Counted from the stretch's first letter, positions 7,422 through 15,289 are shown. The stretch: 28,781 nucleotides of DNA from CAZHJK01 sp964533275 (GCA_964533275.1 CAZHJK010000029.1:1-28781), one strand, 5' to 3'. Notes: generated from the letters alone by a model not told the origin. A program made the numbers and translations.

Positions 7422-9767
7422 ATGGAGGATAAAATTATAAAAGTTAATGAACATAAATTACCACTCATTCCTTTGCGCGGAATGTGTATATACCCTGATA
7501 TGGTGATTCATTTTGATGTTGGAAGGCAAAAGTCAATCTTAGCTTTAGAAGAGGCTATGGTAGGGGATCAAATGATTTTTTTGGTAACTCAAAATGACTT
7601 TGATATAGAAGACCCAGGTGAAAATGATATTTATCAAATAGGTACCATAGCAAAGATTAAGCAATTATTAAAAATGCCGGGAAATATCATAAGGGTTCTT
7701 GTTGAGGGTCAGACACGGGGAATTATTAAGGATGTAACCCAGGTTGATCCGTTTTTGAAGGCAGATATAGAGGAAATTATATACGAAATCGAAAAAAACA
7801 AAGAAGTAGAAGCATTGATAGATATGGTAATTGAGGTATTTCAAGATTATATGAAGCTTAGTCGAAAGGTTTTGCCTGATACTCTACTAACAATTTCAAA
7901 TATGGATGATTATGGACAATTAGCGGATATTATAATAGCAAATTTAGAATTAAGGGTAGAGGAACAACAAGAGCTATTAGAGATTGTTGCTCCCTATAGA
8001 CGATTAGAATTCCTTTATGGAAGATTGTTACAGGAAATAGAAAAATTAAAGATTGAAAAAAACATAGATGAAAAAGTCAAAAGTCAAATAGACAAGGTAC
8101 AAAAAGAGTATTATCTAAGGGAACAAATGAAGGTAATTCAGGAGGAATTAGGGGATAATGAATCTATAGCCTCAGAAATTGAAGAATATAGAAAAAATAT
8201 GGAAGAACTTGATTTAGAGGGTGAAGTGAAGGAGAAGGTGGAAAAGGAATTAAATCGACTTTTAAAATTACCTGCTGGATCCGCCGAGGTAGGGGTTATT
8301 CGTACTTATATTGAGTGGATTTTAGATTTGCCTTGGAATAAGGAGACAGAAGATAGTTTAGATATAAAAAGGGCAAGAGATATTTTAGAGGAAGATCACT
8401 ATGCCTTAGAGAAGGTAAAGGAAAGAGTATTGGAATATCTATCTATCCTTCAATTATCAAAAACAATGAAGGGACCCATTTTATGTTTGGTAGGACCTCC
8501 GGGAGTAGGTAAAACTTCTATTGCCCGTTCTATAGCCAGAGCGGTAAATAGAAGTTTTGTTAGAATGTCCCTGGGAGGAGTAAGGGATGAAGCTGAGATT
8601 AGGGGGCATAGGCGTACCTATGTTGGAGCTATTCCCGGCCGAATTATTTATAGTATAAAACAGGCGGGGACAAAAAACCCACTATTTCTTTTAGATGAAA
8701 TAGATAAAACAAGTCAAGATTTTAGAGGGGATCCAACTGCTGCTCTTTTAGAGGTATTAGATGCAGAACAAAATCATAGCTTCCGAGATCACTATCTTGA
8801 ACTACCCTTTGATTTATCTAAGGTTATGTTTATTACTACAGCCAATTCAGTAGGAACTATTCCCGGACCCCTATTAGATCGTATGGAGCTTATATATATA
8901 TCTGGATATACAGAGGAAGAAAAGCTACATATTGCTAAAAAATACCTATTACCTAAGCAATTAAAGGTTCATGGTTTAAAGAAGTCTAATATGAGGACAA
9001 ATGATGAGTCTATCAGAGGTATTATTAATTATTATACAAGGGAATCCGGTGTAAGGAATTTAGAAAGACAAATTGCAACTGTATGTCGTAAGGTTGCAAA
9101 GGAGATTGTTGAGAATAACAAGAAAAGTGTAACCCTAAATCCTAATAATCTTAATAAATTTTTAGGAATGCGCCAATATAAATACGACAAGATACGAGAA
9201 CACGAGGAAGTAGGCATGGTAACAGGTTTAGCGTGGACACCGGTGGGTGGCGATACATTGACAATAGAGGCAGTAGAAATGGCTGGAAATGGAAAGCTAG
9301 TCCTAACTGGCCAATTGGGTGATGTTATGAAGGAGTCTGCCAAGGCTGGAGTTAGTTATATAAGATCTAGGGCAGATAAGCTAGGGGTAAAAGAGGACTT
9401 CCATAAGGAATTAGACATACATGTTCATATTCCCGAGGGAGCTATTCCAAAGGATGGCCCTTCAGCTGGAATTACAATGGCAACAGCGATATTATCTATC
9501 CTTATTAATAAGCCTGTGCCCCAATATATTGCTATGACTGGAGAAATAACACTTAGGGGTAGAGTTCTTCCGGTTGGAGGGATAAAGGAAAAATTATTGG
9601 CGGCACATAGAGCAGGAATTACTACTATTATTCTACCTAAGGAAAATGAGAAGGATCTAGAGGAAATTGAGGAAAATGTAAGAAATGAGCTTGCCTTTAT
9701 ATTGGTAGAGAATATGAAGGAAGTTATAGATGCTGTTTTTAAGGAGTCACATAATGAAAGTAAATAA
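7422..9767 (+). CDS. lon: Lon (LonA) ATP-dependent serine protease
   Basis: 781 residues, full length. The N-terminal substrate-binding LAN domain begins HKLPLIPLRGMCIYPDMVIHFDVG. It is followed by a coiled-coil linker, an AAA+ domain with Walker A GPPGVGKT (358-365) and Walker B PLFLLDEIDK, and the S16 protease domain with Ser681 in DGPSAG and Lys724 in GGIKEK, the catalytic dyad. It degrades damaged and regulatory proteins in the cytoplasm. It overlaps engB by 14 bases, so the two are translationally coupled. The catalytic residues are intact, in contrast to the neighbouring Lon-like gene. Confidence 0.98.
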   Translation: MEDKIIKVNEHKLPLIPLRGMCIYPDMVIHFDVGRQKSILALEEAMVGDQMIFLVTQNDFDIEDPGENDIYQIGTIAKIKQLLKMPGNIIRVLVEGQTRGIIKDVTQVDPFLKADIEEIIYEIEKNKEVEALIDMVIEVFQDYMKLSRKVLPDTLLTISNMDDYGQLADIIIANLELRVEEQQELLEIVAPYRRLEFLYGRLLQEIEKLKIEKNIDEKVKSQIDKVQKEYYLREQMKVIQEELGDNESIASEIEEYRKNMEELDLEGEVKEKVEKELNRLLKLPAGSAEVGVIRTYIEWILDLPWNKETEDSLDIKRARDILEEDHYALEKVKERVLEYLSILQLSKTMKGPILCLVGPPGVGKTSIARSIARAVNRSFVRMSLGGVRDEAEIRGHRRTYVGAIPGRIIYSIKQAGTKNPLFLLDEIDKTSQDFRGDPTAALLEVLDAEQNHSFRDHYLELPFDLSKVMFITTANSVGTIPGPLLDRMELIYISGYTEEEKLHIAKKYLLPKQLKVHGLKKSNMRTNDESIRGIINYYTRESGVRNLERQIATVCRKVAKEIVENNKKSVTLNPNNLNKFLGMRQYKYDKIREHEEVGMVTGLAWTPVGGDTLTIEAVEMAGNGKLVLTGQLGDVMKESAKAGVSYIRSRADKLGVKEDFHKELDIHVHIPEGAIPKDGPSAGITMATAILSILINKPVPQYIAMTGEITLRGRVLPVGGIKEKLLAAHRAGITTIILPKENEKDLEEIEENVRNELAFILVENMKEVIDAVFKESHNESK

Positions 9768-10344
9768 AGCAGAAATTATAATAAGTGCTGTGAAGGAAAG
9801 TCAATACCCTCCTAATGGTTTACCGGAATTTGCTTTGATAGGTCGATCAAATGTTGGGAAATCATCCTTTATAAATGCAATGATCGATAGGAAAGCCTTA
9901 GCAAGAACAAGTTCACAACCAGGTAAGACCCAAACAATTAATTTTTACTTAATTAATGAAATATTTCATTTTGTGGATTTACCAGGTTATGGATATGCAA
10001 AGGTCTCGCAAAGTGAAAGAAAAAAATGGGGGGAAATGATTGAGCATTATTTAAATAACCGTCCTAATTTACTTTGTGTATTTCTAATGATTGACTTTCG
10101 ACACCCTCCAACAAAGAATGATATATCTATGTATAGCTGGTTAAAGCATTATGGAATTAAGAGTGCTGTAGTGGCAACAAAAATAGATAAAGTAAAACCT
10201 TCTCAAAAACTTAGAAATATAAAGATTATAAAAGAAAATTTAAACATTTCAGAAGAAGATATTTTATTTACATTTTCAGCACAGAACAAGACAGGGAAGG
10301 ATAAGGTTTGGGCATTTATAGAGAATTTATTAGAAGGGAAATAA
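9754..10344 (+). CDS. engB: EngB/YsxC/YihA ribosome-biogenesis GTPase
   Basis: 196 residues. This GTPase is needed for late assembly of the large ribosomal subunit. G1 is GRSNVGKSS, G3 is DLPGYG and G4 is TKIDKVK; the switch region TSSQPGKTQTINFY is typical of the family. The start at 9754 is chosen over an upstream TTG (9730) because AAGGAG at 9741-9746 gives normal spacing and MKVNKAEII is the usual N-terminus. It overlaps the end of lon, the conserved lon-engB arrangement. A bidirectional hairpin follows. Confidence 0.97.
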   Translation: MKVNKAEIIISAVKESQYPPNGLPEFALIGRSNVGKSSFINAMIDRKALARTSSQPGKTQTINFYLINEIFHFVDLPGYGYAKVSQSERKKWGEMIEHYLNNRPNLLCVFLMIDFRHPPTKNDISMYSWLKHYGIKSAVVATKIDKVKPSQKLRNIKIIKENLNISEEDILFTFSAQNKTGKDKVWAFIENLLEGK

Positions 10345-10353
10345 AAATACTAT

Positions 10354-10378
10354 AGGGGAGCGCATTGCGCTCCCGATT
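10354..10378. terminator. Bidirectional terminator between engB and the convergent gene
   Basis: GGGAGCGC and GCGCTCCC pair with a very short loop and are followed by GATTTGTTATTTATT on the plus strand. On the minus strand the run past the stem is CTATAGTATTTTTATTT. It serves both converging genes. Confidence 0.8.
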
Positions 10379-10384
10379 TGTTAT

Positions 10385-11446
10385 TTATTCATTTTCTTCA
10401 ATGTCGTCATTTTCTTGTTTTAAATCCCCTTGTTCTTTAAGAACTTCAGGTTCTTCAAACTCAATAGTCTCTTCAAAGATCTCCTCATATTCTTGTTCTT
10501 CATGTTCAAGCCTTTCTTCAAATATCTTTTCATTTTCTTGTTCTTGAATTCCAGGTTGTTCAATTATTTCATCTAAATTTTCCTTATGTTCTTCGTCCTT
10601 GGTTTCATTAGGAGGGGAATCAAAGATATCTAATATTTCCATAAGTTGTGATTTTTTATCATCTTGATCCTTAGCTTCATTTGTTATATTAGAATCCTTG
10701 GTACTTTCTTTAATATCTTCTGCCATTTTTACCATATTTAGAACCTGGGATATGTTTTTAAGTTGATTAACGGTTTTTTTCTGGTTTTCACCCATAAAGG
10801 GTTGAAGAGCCTCAACTAGATTATTTACTTTTTTAGTATTATCATTAATGTTATTAATATGACTAAGGGTATTTTGTAAATTTGATATGTTCTTTTGAAT
10901 ATCTAAGATACTATTTATTCCATTTGTAAATTGTTGTATTTGATAATGATATTCTGGATGAATAAAAGGCTTTAAATCATATAGAAAATTTACTATGTTT
11001 TTTGGTTGATTAACTGATATGTCTAGGGTATCATTTTCATCCTCAAAATTTTTGGATAGAACATTTAATTCATCCATTAATACCTGCCATTTTTCAAAAA
11101 TATTTATTATTCGACGATTTTTAATACTCATATGGGGTTTTAGGCTATTTATCATAGAAAATAGATCCTGTTGGTTTTCTATATTTAATATAGCTTTTTT
11201 TTCTTTATTAATATTAGTTTCATCATCTTTATCTAAGGGGAAAGCAGGATTTTTCCCCATAGTTACTGTGTAATCATCCTCTGGAAAAACTGCTTGTTCC
11301 GATGAAAATGGATGTTTTTTATTAAATTGGTTTATGATTAAGATAAATAATATAATTGTTAAAATTGTATCTTCATTAAATGGATTTTTCTTAGATAACT
11401 CGTTGCCTTTACTAAGTTCTATAATTTCCTCATTATTTTCAGACAT
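10385..11446 (-). CDS. Unknown 353-aa protein: hydrophobic segment, three helical repeats, Glu-rich tail
   Basis: The start is at 11446 because CTCCTCC at 11453-11459 reads as GGAGGAG six bases upstream on this strand; an in-frame ATG further up lacks a site. Residues 25-40 (EDTILTIILFILIINQ) form an acidic-capped hydrophobic stretch much like those in the four small proteins encoded next to it. Three related helical units follow, each opening with L-K/Q-P-F/H-M/I: about 98-130 (SLKPHMSIKN), 154-187 (DLKPFIHPEY) and 209-242 (ALQPFMGENQ). The last 75 residues are dominated by Glu. There is no signal peptide. I know no family. CATAGTTTA upstream resembles a sigma-K -10, but no matching -35 is found. 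A spore-related scaffold role is inference from context. Confidence 0.85.
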   Translation of the reverse strand: MSENNEEIIELSKGNELSKKNPFNEDTILTIILFILIINQFNKKHPFSSEQAVFPEDDYTVTMGKNPAFPLDKDDETNINKEKKAILNIENQQDLFSMINSLKPHMSIKNRRIINIFEKWQVLMDELNVLSKNFEDENDTLDISVNQPKNIVNFLYDLKPFIHPEYHYQIQQFTNGINSILDIQKNISNLQNTLSHINNINDNTKKVNNLVEALQPFMGENQKKTVNQLKNISQVLNMVKMAEDIKESTKDSNITNEAKDQDDKKSQLMEILDIFDSPPNETKDEEHKENLDEIIEQPGIQEQENEKIFEERLEHEEQEYEEIFEETIEFEEPEVLKEQGDLKQENDDIEENE

Positions 11447-11558
11447 AATCCTCTCCTCCAATCTATAATAAACTATGTTTTTAGGATCATTATGCACTCA
11501 CTTAATATAAACTTTATTCATTTTAAGTTTATACTATAACTTATTCTAAAAAATAAAT

Positions 11559-11583
11559 ACACCCCATTGCTTAAATGGGGTGT
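11559..11583 (-). terminator. Terminator of the 11595 small gene (minus strand)
   Basis: ACACCCCAT pairs with ATGGGGTGT around a short loop. On the minus strand it is followed by a T-rich run (the A-rich plus-strand bases 11546-11558). It lies 11 bases past the stop codon. Confidence 0.85.
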
Positions 11584-11594
11584 GAGTTTAGAGA

Positions 11595-11792
11595 TTATTC
11601 TCCAAACAAACCACCTAATCCGCTACCACTTAATAGCAAGATTACTACGATGATTAATAAGAAGTTATCATCTCCTCCGAAGAAACCGCCTCTACCGAAT
11701 TTGCAGTCGTCACCTAATAGTAAGAATAATACAACCAATATTAAAATTGTATTGTCTCCTCCTTTAAAAAATCCATCTAAAAATCCAGACAT
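11595..11792 (-). CDS. Small twin-hydrophobic-segment protein (65 aa), divergent member
   Basis: The product has two hydrophobic stretches, NTILILVVLFLLLG and NFLLIIVVILLLSG. Each is preceded by acidic residues (GGD or GGDD), and they are joined by a Gly/Phe-rich linker with CKFGRGGFFGG. It has the same plan as the three smaller genes upstream, with Ile/Leu/Val in place of Phe. GGAGGAG sits just before the ATG. It begins the array nearest to the 353-aa gene. Unlike its three relatives, no clear sigma-K promoter was found in the roughly 150 bases upstream. Function is unknown; a spore-layer or membrane-associated role is inferred from the group. Confidence 0.8.
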   Translation of the reverse strand: MSGFLDGFFKGGDNTILILVVLFLLLGDDCKFGRGGFFGGDDNFLLIIVVILLLSGSGLGGLFGE

Positions 11793-11895
11793 TAATACTC
11801 CTCCTTTAAATTTAAGTATTATTTTTTCATTTCTTTTCTTCCTATATCAATAAAAGGAAAAATAATAAAAGACTTTTATCAATAAATATCAAGGG

Positions 11896-11942
11896 CTGTA
11901 GGGGAAGCCCCCTGCCTTATTAAGAAGAGTGGGAGCTTCTTT
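11896..11942. other. Two short hairpins in the spacer between small genes
   Basis: AGGGG and CCCCT pair around the short loop at about 11899-11914. AAGAAG and CTTCTT pair around AGTGGGAG at about 11922-11942. They lie between the 11995-12156 gene and the 11595-11792 gene and may end transcription of the former on the minus strand, although neither is followed by a clean T-run. Confidence 0.4.
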
Positions 11943-11994
11943 GCTGCTCATTTTATGGAAAAATCCCGAATTCTAAAGTGCACTAATATTTTTA

Positions 11995-12156
11995 TTATTT
12001 GCTAGTAAATAAAACAACTAATAGTAAGAAGAAAAATAATAAACTTTCATCATTTCCCTTTCCAAACCAGCCATTACTATCAAAAAGTATTACTAAAAGC
12101 AAAAAGAAGAATAATAAGCTTTCTTCATTTCCTTCAAAACAACTGCCTAATCCCAT
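11995..12156 (-). CDS. Small twin-hydrophobic-segment protein (53 aa)
   Basis: The product starts MGLGSCFEGN and carries EESLLFFFLLLVILFD, a linker with NGWFGKGND, then DESLLFFFLLLVVLFTSK. The two copies differ at only two residues within the core. AAGGAGG lies eight bases upstream of the ATG on this strand. Its own promoter is predicted at 12195-12223. The hydrophobic segments are about 14 residues, short for an ordinary membrane span, and they are capped by acidic rather than basic residues. The gene is missed by usual length cut-offs but is supported by two close paralogues. The role is unknown; late-sporulation expression is inferred. Confidence 0.82.
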   Translation of the reverse strand: MGLGSCFEGNEESLLFFFLLLVILFDSNGWFGKGNDESLLFFFLLLVVLFTSK

Positions 12157-12194
12157 GGAATTACCTCCTTATAGAAAATAATTAATCTCATTTG

Positions 12195-12223
12195 TATATT
12201 ATGCAATTGCATTTTAATGTGTG
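12195..12223 (-). promoter_or_regulatory. Predicted sigma-K promoter of the 11995-12156 gene
   Basis: On the minus strand CACA is followed by exactly 16 bases and CATAATATA, preceded by G. This fits the Bacillus sigma-K consensus (mACm, 16-17 bases, CATAnnnTA). It lies 39 bases upstream of the ATG. No TTGACA/TATAAT-type promoter competes. Confidence 0.6.
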
Positions 12224-12229
12224 ATTAAA

Positions 12230-12257
12230 TAAAAAAAAGGCGGTGAATTAACCGCCC
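12230..12257 (-). terminator. Terminator of the 12276 small gene (minus strand)
   Basis: GGCGGT pairs with ACCGCC around GAATTA (12239-12256). On the minus strand it runs into eight T residues (A-run 12231-12238). Confidence 0.9.
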
Positions 12258-12275
12258 TTAGCAAGAAACTATTTA

Positions 12276-12425
12276 CTATTTACACATTAATATTACTAGT
12301 AATAGGAAGAAGAATAGCAAGCTTTCATCACTATCATTAAAACGATCGCAGCTATCAAAAAATATTACTAATAATAGGAAGAAGAATAGTAAGCTTTCCT
12401 GGTCACAACTACTGAAAATTCCCAT
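12276..12425 (-). CDS. Small twin-hydrophobic-segment protein (49 aa)
   Basis: The product reads MGIFSSCDQ, then ESLLFFFLLLVIFFDSC, a polar linker DRFNDSD and a second ESLLFFFLLLVILMCK. AGGAGG is eight to nine bases before the ATG on the minus strand. The stop at 12276 is followed by a strong terminator, and a predicted sigma-K promoter lies at 12468-12496, so this is a one-gene unit. Three Cys residues (one near the start, one after the first segment, one at the C-terminus) could cross-link it. It is too short for standard ORF cut-offs, but the paralogues on both sides make it convincing. Confidence 0.82.
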   Translation of the reverse strand: MGIFSSCDQESLLFFFLLLVIFFDSCDRFNDSDESLLFFFLLLVILMCK

Positions 12426-12467
12426 AGTTTAGCCTCCTTTATATAAGAGAAAATAGATTTTCTAATA

Positions 12468-12496
12468 TATCATATGCATATATAAAATAAAGGGTG
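12468..12496 (-). promoter_or_regulatory. Predicted sigma-K promoter of the 12276-12425 gene
   Basis: On the minus strand: CACC, exactly 16 bases (beginning CTTT and ending G), then CATATGATA. It lies 43 bases upstream of the ATG. The -35 part overlaps the palindromic terminator of the preceding small gene. Confidence 0.6.
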
Positions 12497-12512
12497 AGAA
12501 TTCTCACCCTTT
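12489..12512. terminator. Perfect 24-bp palindrome, terminator of the 12526 gene
   Basis: AAAGGGTGAGAA is followed directly by its reverse complement, with A/T runs on both sides, so it can act on either strand. It lies 14 bases past the stop of the 12526-12681 gene. Confidence 0.85.
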
Positions 12513-12525
12513 TTCTATAGCATAT

Positions 12526-12681
12526 CTACTGGAATAAGATAACCAGTAATAGGAAGAAGAACAATAAACTCTCATCATCTCCCTTTCCAAACCATCCACT
12601 ATTGTCAAAAAGAATGACTAACAATAAGAAGAAAAACAATAAGCTTTCATCACTGCCACTAAAACTAGATAAGAATCCCAT
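12526..12681 (-). CDS. Small twin-hydrophobic-segment protein (51 aa), type member
   Basis: The product starts MGFLSSFSGS. It has two identical copies of DESLLFFFLLLVILF, separated by DNSGWFGKGD, and ends in Gln. The two copies are encoded by codons that differ at 10 of 15 positions, all synonymous. That is direct evidence that this short frame is translated and that its protein sequence is conserved. GGAGGG precedes the ATG on the minus strand. A predicted sigma-K promoter (12765-12793) lies upstream and a palindromic terminator downstream. The Phe-rich, acid-capped segments suggest a self-associating or membrane-embedded small protein. No family name was recognised. Confidence 0.87.
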   Translation of the reverse strand: MGFLSSFSGSDESLLFFFLLLVILFDNSGWFGKGDDESLLFFFLLLVILFQ

Positions 12682-12764
12682 TTACAAATCCCTCCTTTAT
12701 GGATTATTAATTTAATTTATTAGGTGCTACAGGGGTCAAAAAGAATTTTCTTCTGTTTCTATTT

Positions 12765-12793
12765 TATTTTATGCGGTTTAATACAAAAGGGTG
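12765..12793 (-). promoter_or_regulatory. Predicted sigma-K promoter of the 12526-12681 gene
   Basis: On the minus strand: CACC, exactly 16 bases (CTTTTG...CCG), then CATAAAATA. It lies 84 bases upstream of the ATG. It shares CACCCTTT and a G before CATA with the promoter at 12468-12496. Confidence 0.6.
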
Positions 12794-12902
12794 ATTATAG
12801 AAAAAGGATATGTTTTAACTGCGTACTTTTTTTAAGGTTACTGAATAGAATGTATGGAAGATGAAATGTAGTTTTGAGTTTAAATTATAAGGGGGTGACT
12901 GC

Positions 12903-13226
12903 ATGGATGATAAAATGATTGATATGTTTTTAAAGAAAGCAAATAAAATGCAACAGGAAAATCCAGAGGAATTTGAAAAAAAATTAGAGGAAGCTAAGGA
13001 TCAAATTGAAAATAACCAATGGAAAGAAAAAATAGATAAACTTGATGATGATAAGAAACAAAAATTAAATGAAATGATAGAACAGGTGCAAAACATAAAA
13101 AATAGTACGAATAAAGAAGAAAAGGCGAGAATGTATGAAGAAATGAGGGAAAAATTAAGTCCAGAGGAACAAATCAAATTACAAAAGGCAGCTAAATTAC
13201 TAAAGGGTATGATGAAAAAGAAATAG
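12903..13226 (+). CDS. Small charged helical protein of unknown function
   Basis: 107 residues, about half of them Lys, Glu, Asp or Gln, with no hydrophobic segment, Cys or signal peptide. The heptad-like spacing of Leu, Ile and Met suggests two or three long helices or a coiled coil, and the protein ends KGMMKKK. AAGGGGGTGA precedes the ATG. It is transcribed away from the small-protein cluster and has its own terminator. No family was recognised. No CATAnnnTA element was seen upstream, so the sigma-K link of its neighbours does not extend to it on present evidence. Confidence 0.8.
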   Translation: MDDKMIDMFLKKANKMQQENPEEFEKKLEEAKDQIENNQWKEKIDKLDDDKKQKLNEMIEQVQNIKNSTNKEEKARMYEEMREKLSPEEQIKLQKAAKLLKGMMKKK

Positions 13227-13276
13227 AACACTCCTTTCTATTAAACATATTATGTTATTAGAAAACTTTTTATATA

Positions 13277-13303
13277 GGCGGGTTTAAGGTCCGCCACTTT
13301 TTA
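13277..13303 (+). terminator. Terminator after the 12903 gene
   Basis: GGCGG pairs with CCGCC (13277-13295) and is followed by ACTTTTTATTT. Confidence 0.8.
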
Positions 13304-13373
13304 TTTCTAAGTTAAAATTCTATGCTTGTGAATGTTGAAGTTAATGGGATGTTTGAAAGGAGTGATTTCTTAA

Positions 13374-14594
13374 ATGAGTAATGTATCAATAAACCAATTT
13401 CTTGATCGTAGAATACAGGCAAGATTGAAGGAGGCAAATGAACAGGATTGGTCTTCGATCATTGTACTTTCAAAGGATATAAAGGATAAAAAATTAGAAC
13501 AAGAATTTAAAAATCATAATGCAAGGATAAAATATAAGCTTGATATAATAAAGGCATATGCAATAGAGTTTCCCTGTAAATGTATTGAAAAGCTGGCACT
13601 AATGCCAGAGGTAGACTTTATAGCTGATGATGCTACTCTAAGTACCCTAATGGATATAGCAAGACCAACTATTGGTGGAGCTAAAGCAGATCAATATAAT
13701 TTAACTGGAAATGGAATAGGTATAGCAATAATAGATACTGGGGTTTACCCCCATGCAGATTTAACCCTAGAAAAAAATCGTATAGTAGCTTTTAAGGATT
13801 TTGTTAAAGGCTTAGAATTTCCCTATGATGATAATGGCCATGGCACCCATGTAGCTGGGGTGGCAGCAGGTAATGGATATATGTCAGATGGTAAATACAG
13901 AGGTATTGCACCAAAGGCGAATATAATTGCCGTAAAGTCAATGGATAAAAATGGAAGTGGAAATACTTCGGATATAGTGGCAGGAATGCAATGGATATTA
14001 GAAAATAAAAATAGATATAATATTAGAATCCTATCTCTTTCAATAGGATCTGATCCAGATCTAATGGAGAATGAAGATCCATTGGTAAAGGGAGTAAATG
14101 TATTATGGGATGCAGGCATTGTTGTAGTAGCTGCGGCAGGAAACTCTGGACCTAATCAAAGAACTATTAATTCTCCAGGTATAAGTCAAAAGATAATAAC
14201 TATTGGATCCTCAGATGATAACGGAACCACTAATATAAAGGATGACACTATTGCAGAATTTTCAAGCAGAGGACCAACAAAGGAAAAGATTTTAAAACCT
14301 GATATTGTAGCTCCAGGTGTTGATATTTTATCATTAGATAGTGATAAAGAATTTATACCAAAACAAGGTATTAGAAGATATAGATTTAAGAAAATGGAGA
14401 ACCCTTATAAAGAAATGTCTGGAACTTCTATGGCAACTCCTGTTGTTTCAGGTGCAATCGCTTTATTACTTGAAAAAGATTCGAAGCTTACCCCAGATCA
14501 AGTTAAAACTAAGCTTATTGAATCTGCGGTTTCCCTTAATGCTAAAAAAAATGCCCAGGGAAATGGACAGATGAATATAGAAAATATTTTGTAA
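13374..14594 (+). CDS. Subtilisin-like serine protease (S8), AprX-like, no signal peptide
   Basis: 406 residues. The catalytic triad is Asp121 in AIIDTGV, His156 in NGHGTHVAG and Ser352 in SGTSMATP, with oxyanion Asn257 in AAAGNSGP. About 95 residues precede the catalytic domain and resemble an inhibitor-like propeptide fold (SIIVLSKD...IKYKLDIIKAYAIEFP). There is no signal sequence, so the enzyme probably acts in the cytoplasm, as AprX-type proteases do, or leaves by another route such as mother-cell lysis. GAAAGGAG lies upstream of the ATG. It stands alone with a terminator, beside predicted sporulation genes. Physiological substrates are unknown. Confidence 0.93.
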   Translation: MSNVSINQFLDRRIQARLKEANEQDWSSIIVLSKDIKDKKLEQEFKNHNARIKYKLDIIKAYAIEFPCKCIEKLALMPEVDFIADDATLSTLMDIARPTIGGAKADQYNLTGNGIGIAIIDTGVYPHADLTLEKNRIVAFKDFVKGLEFPYDDNGHGTHVAGVAAGNGYMSDGKYRGIAPKANIIAVKSMDKNGSGNTSDIVAGMQWILENKNRYNIRILSLSIGSDPDLMENEDPLVKGVNVLWDAGIVVVAAAGNSGPNQRTINSPGISQKIITIGSSDDNGTTNIKDDTIAEFSSRGPTKEKILKPDIVAPGVDILSLDSDKEFIPKQGIRRYRFKKMENPYKEMSGTSMATPVVSGAIALLLEKDSKLTPDQVKTKLIESAVSLNAKKNAQGNGQMNIENIL

Positions 14595-14622
14595 GGGCAA
14601 TTTATTTAGAGACAAAAACTAA

Positions 14623-14658
14623 CAACACAAGGGAAACATTTCCTTGTGTTGTATTTTT
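14623..14658 (+). terminator. Terminator after the subtilisin-like gene
   Basis: CAACACAAGG (14623-14632) pairs with CCTTGTGTTG (14642-14651) and is followed by TATTTTTT. Confidence 0.92.
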
Positions 14659-14740
14659 TGTGATACTTGCTTGTTCTAATATCGCTTGAGGGTATGATTT
14701 ATATACTTCCCTCATAGAATAATAATGGAGGTGATTATTA

Positions 14741-15289
14741 ATGAAGAGAAAGATTATTGTATTAGGCATATTGGTTTTGTTTTTAAGTATAGCATTGGCA
14801 TCCTTTCAATATGGGCAGGTATCAACTATTCGCACCATGTCAACCTATTTTTCTCCCCCTGAACAACCGCTCCCTCCAAATATAGACGAATTATTAAAAA
14901 AGGATTACGGTAATTCAAGGTATTTTGATACCCATGGAGATATTAAAATAAGTTTAGAAAAGTTAGTAAATGAAAACTATTTTATAGAATATAGCTGGGT
15001 AAATGGTGATGAAAGTTATTTTGGATTAGGAATAATCATCGAAAATATTAAGAAGGAGAAACTAAGCAAGGATGATTTCGAATCTATATGGATAGAGGAT
15101 GACATTGGGAATACATATATGCCTCTTCCATATCAAAAGATAACAGATTTTCCTATGGATCATCCCCTTGGCTGGAAGCAATTGTTTTATGGAAAATTTT
15201 CTCCTTTGAATGTAAAAGCAAAAAGTATTACAATATATTTTGATTACAAGGAACATAAGTATATAATACAGGATGTACCACTTTATTAG
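14741..15289 (+). CDS. Unknown exported or membrane-anchored protein
   Basis: 182 residues. MKRK is followed by a hydrophobic segment (residues 5-21, IIVLGILVLFLSIALAS), which is either a signal peptide or an N-terminal anchor. There is no lipobox Cys. The next part is Pro-rich (SPPEQPLPPN). The remaining roughly 135 residues look like a soluble beta-rich domain with many aromatic residues. GGAGGTG precedes the ATG. It lies alone between two terminators. I do not recognise the family. Confidence 0.8.
   Translation: MKRKIIVLGILVLFLSIALASFQYGQVSTIRTMSTYFSPPEQPLPPNIDELLKKDYGNSRYFDTHGDIKISLEKLVNENYFIEYSWVNGDESYFGLGIIIENIKKEKLSKDDFESIWIEDDIGNTYMPLPYQKITDFPMDHPLGWKQLFYGKFSPLNVKAKSITIYFDYKEHKYIIQDVPLY

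Noticed and set aside
10365..10547. Ser/Cys-rich plus-strand open frame
   Set aside because: It is the antisense of the Glu-rich tail of the 353-aa minus-strand protein; low-complexity GAA/GAG codons create it. It has no RBS and overlaps the terminator.
11575..11853. Pro/Asn-rich plus-strand open frame of 92 codons
   Set aside because: Antisense to the 11595-11792 small gene, whose twin-segment pattern, RBS and terminator all fit the minus strand.
11999..12181. Lys/Asn/Ser-rich plus-strand open frame
   Set aside because: Antisense to the 11995-12156 small gene. The minus-strand product has close paralogues; this one does not make sense as a protein.
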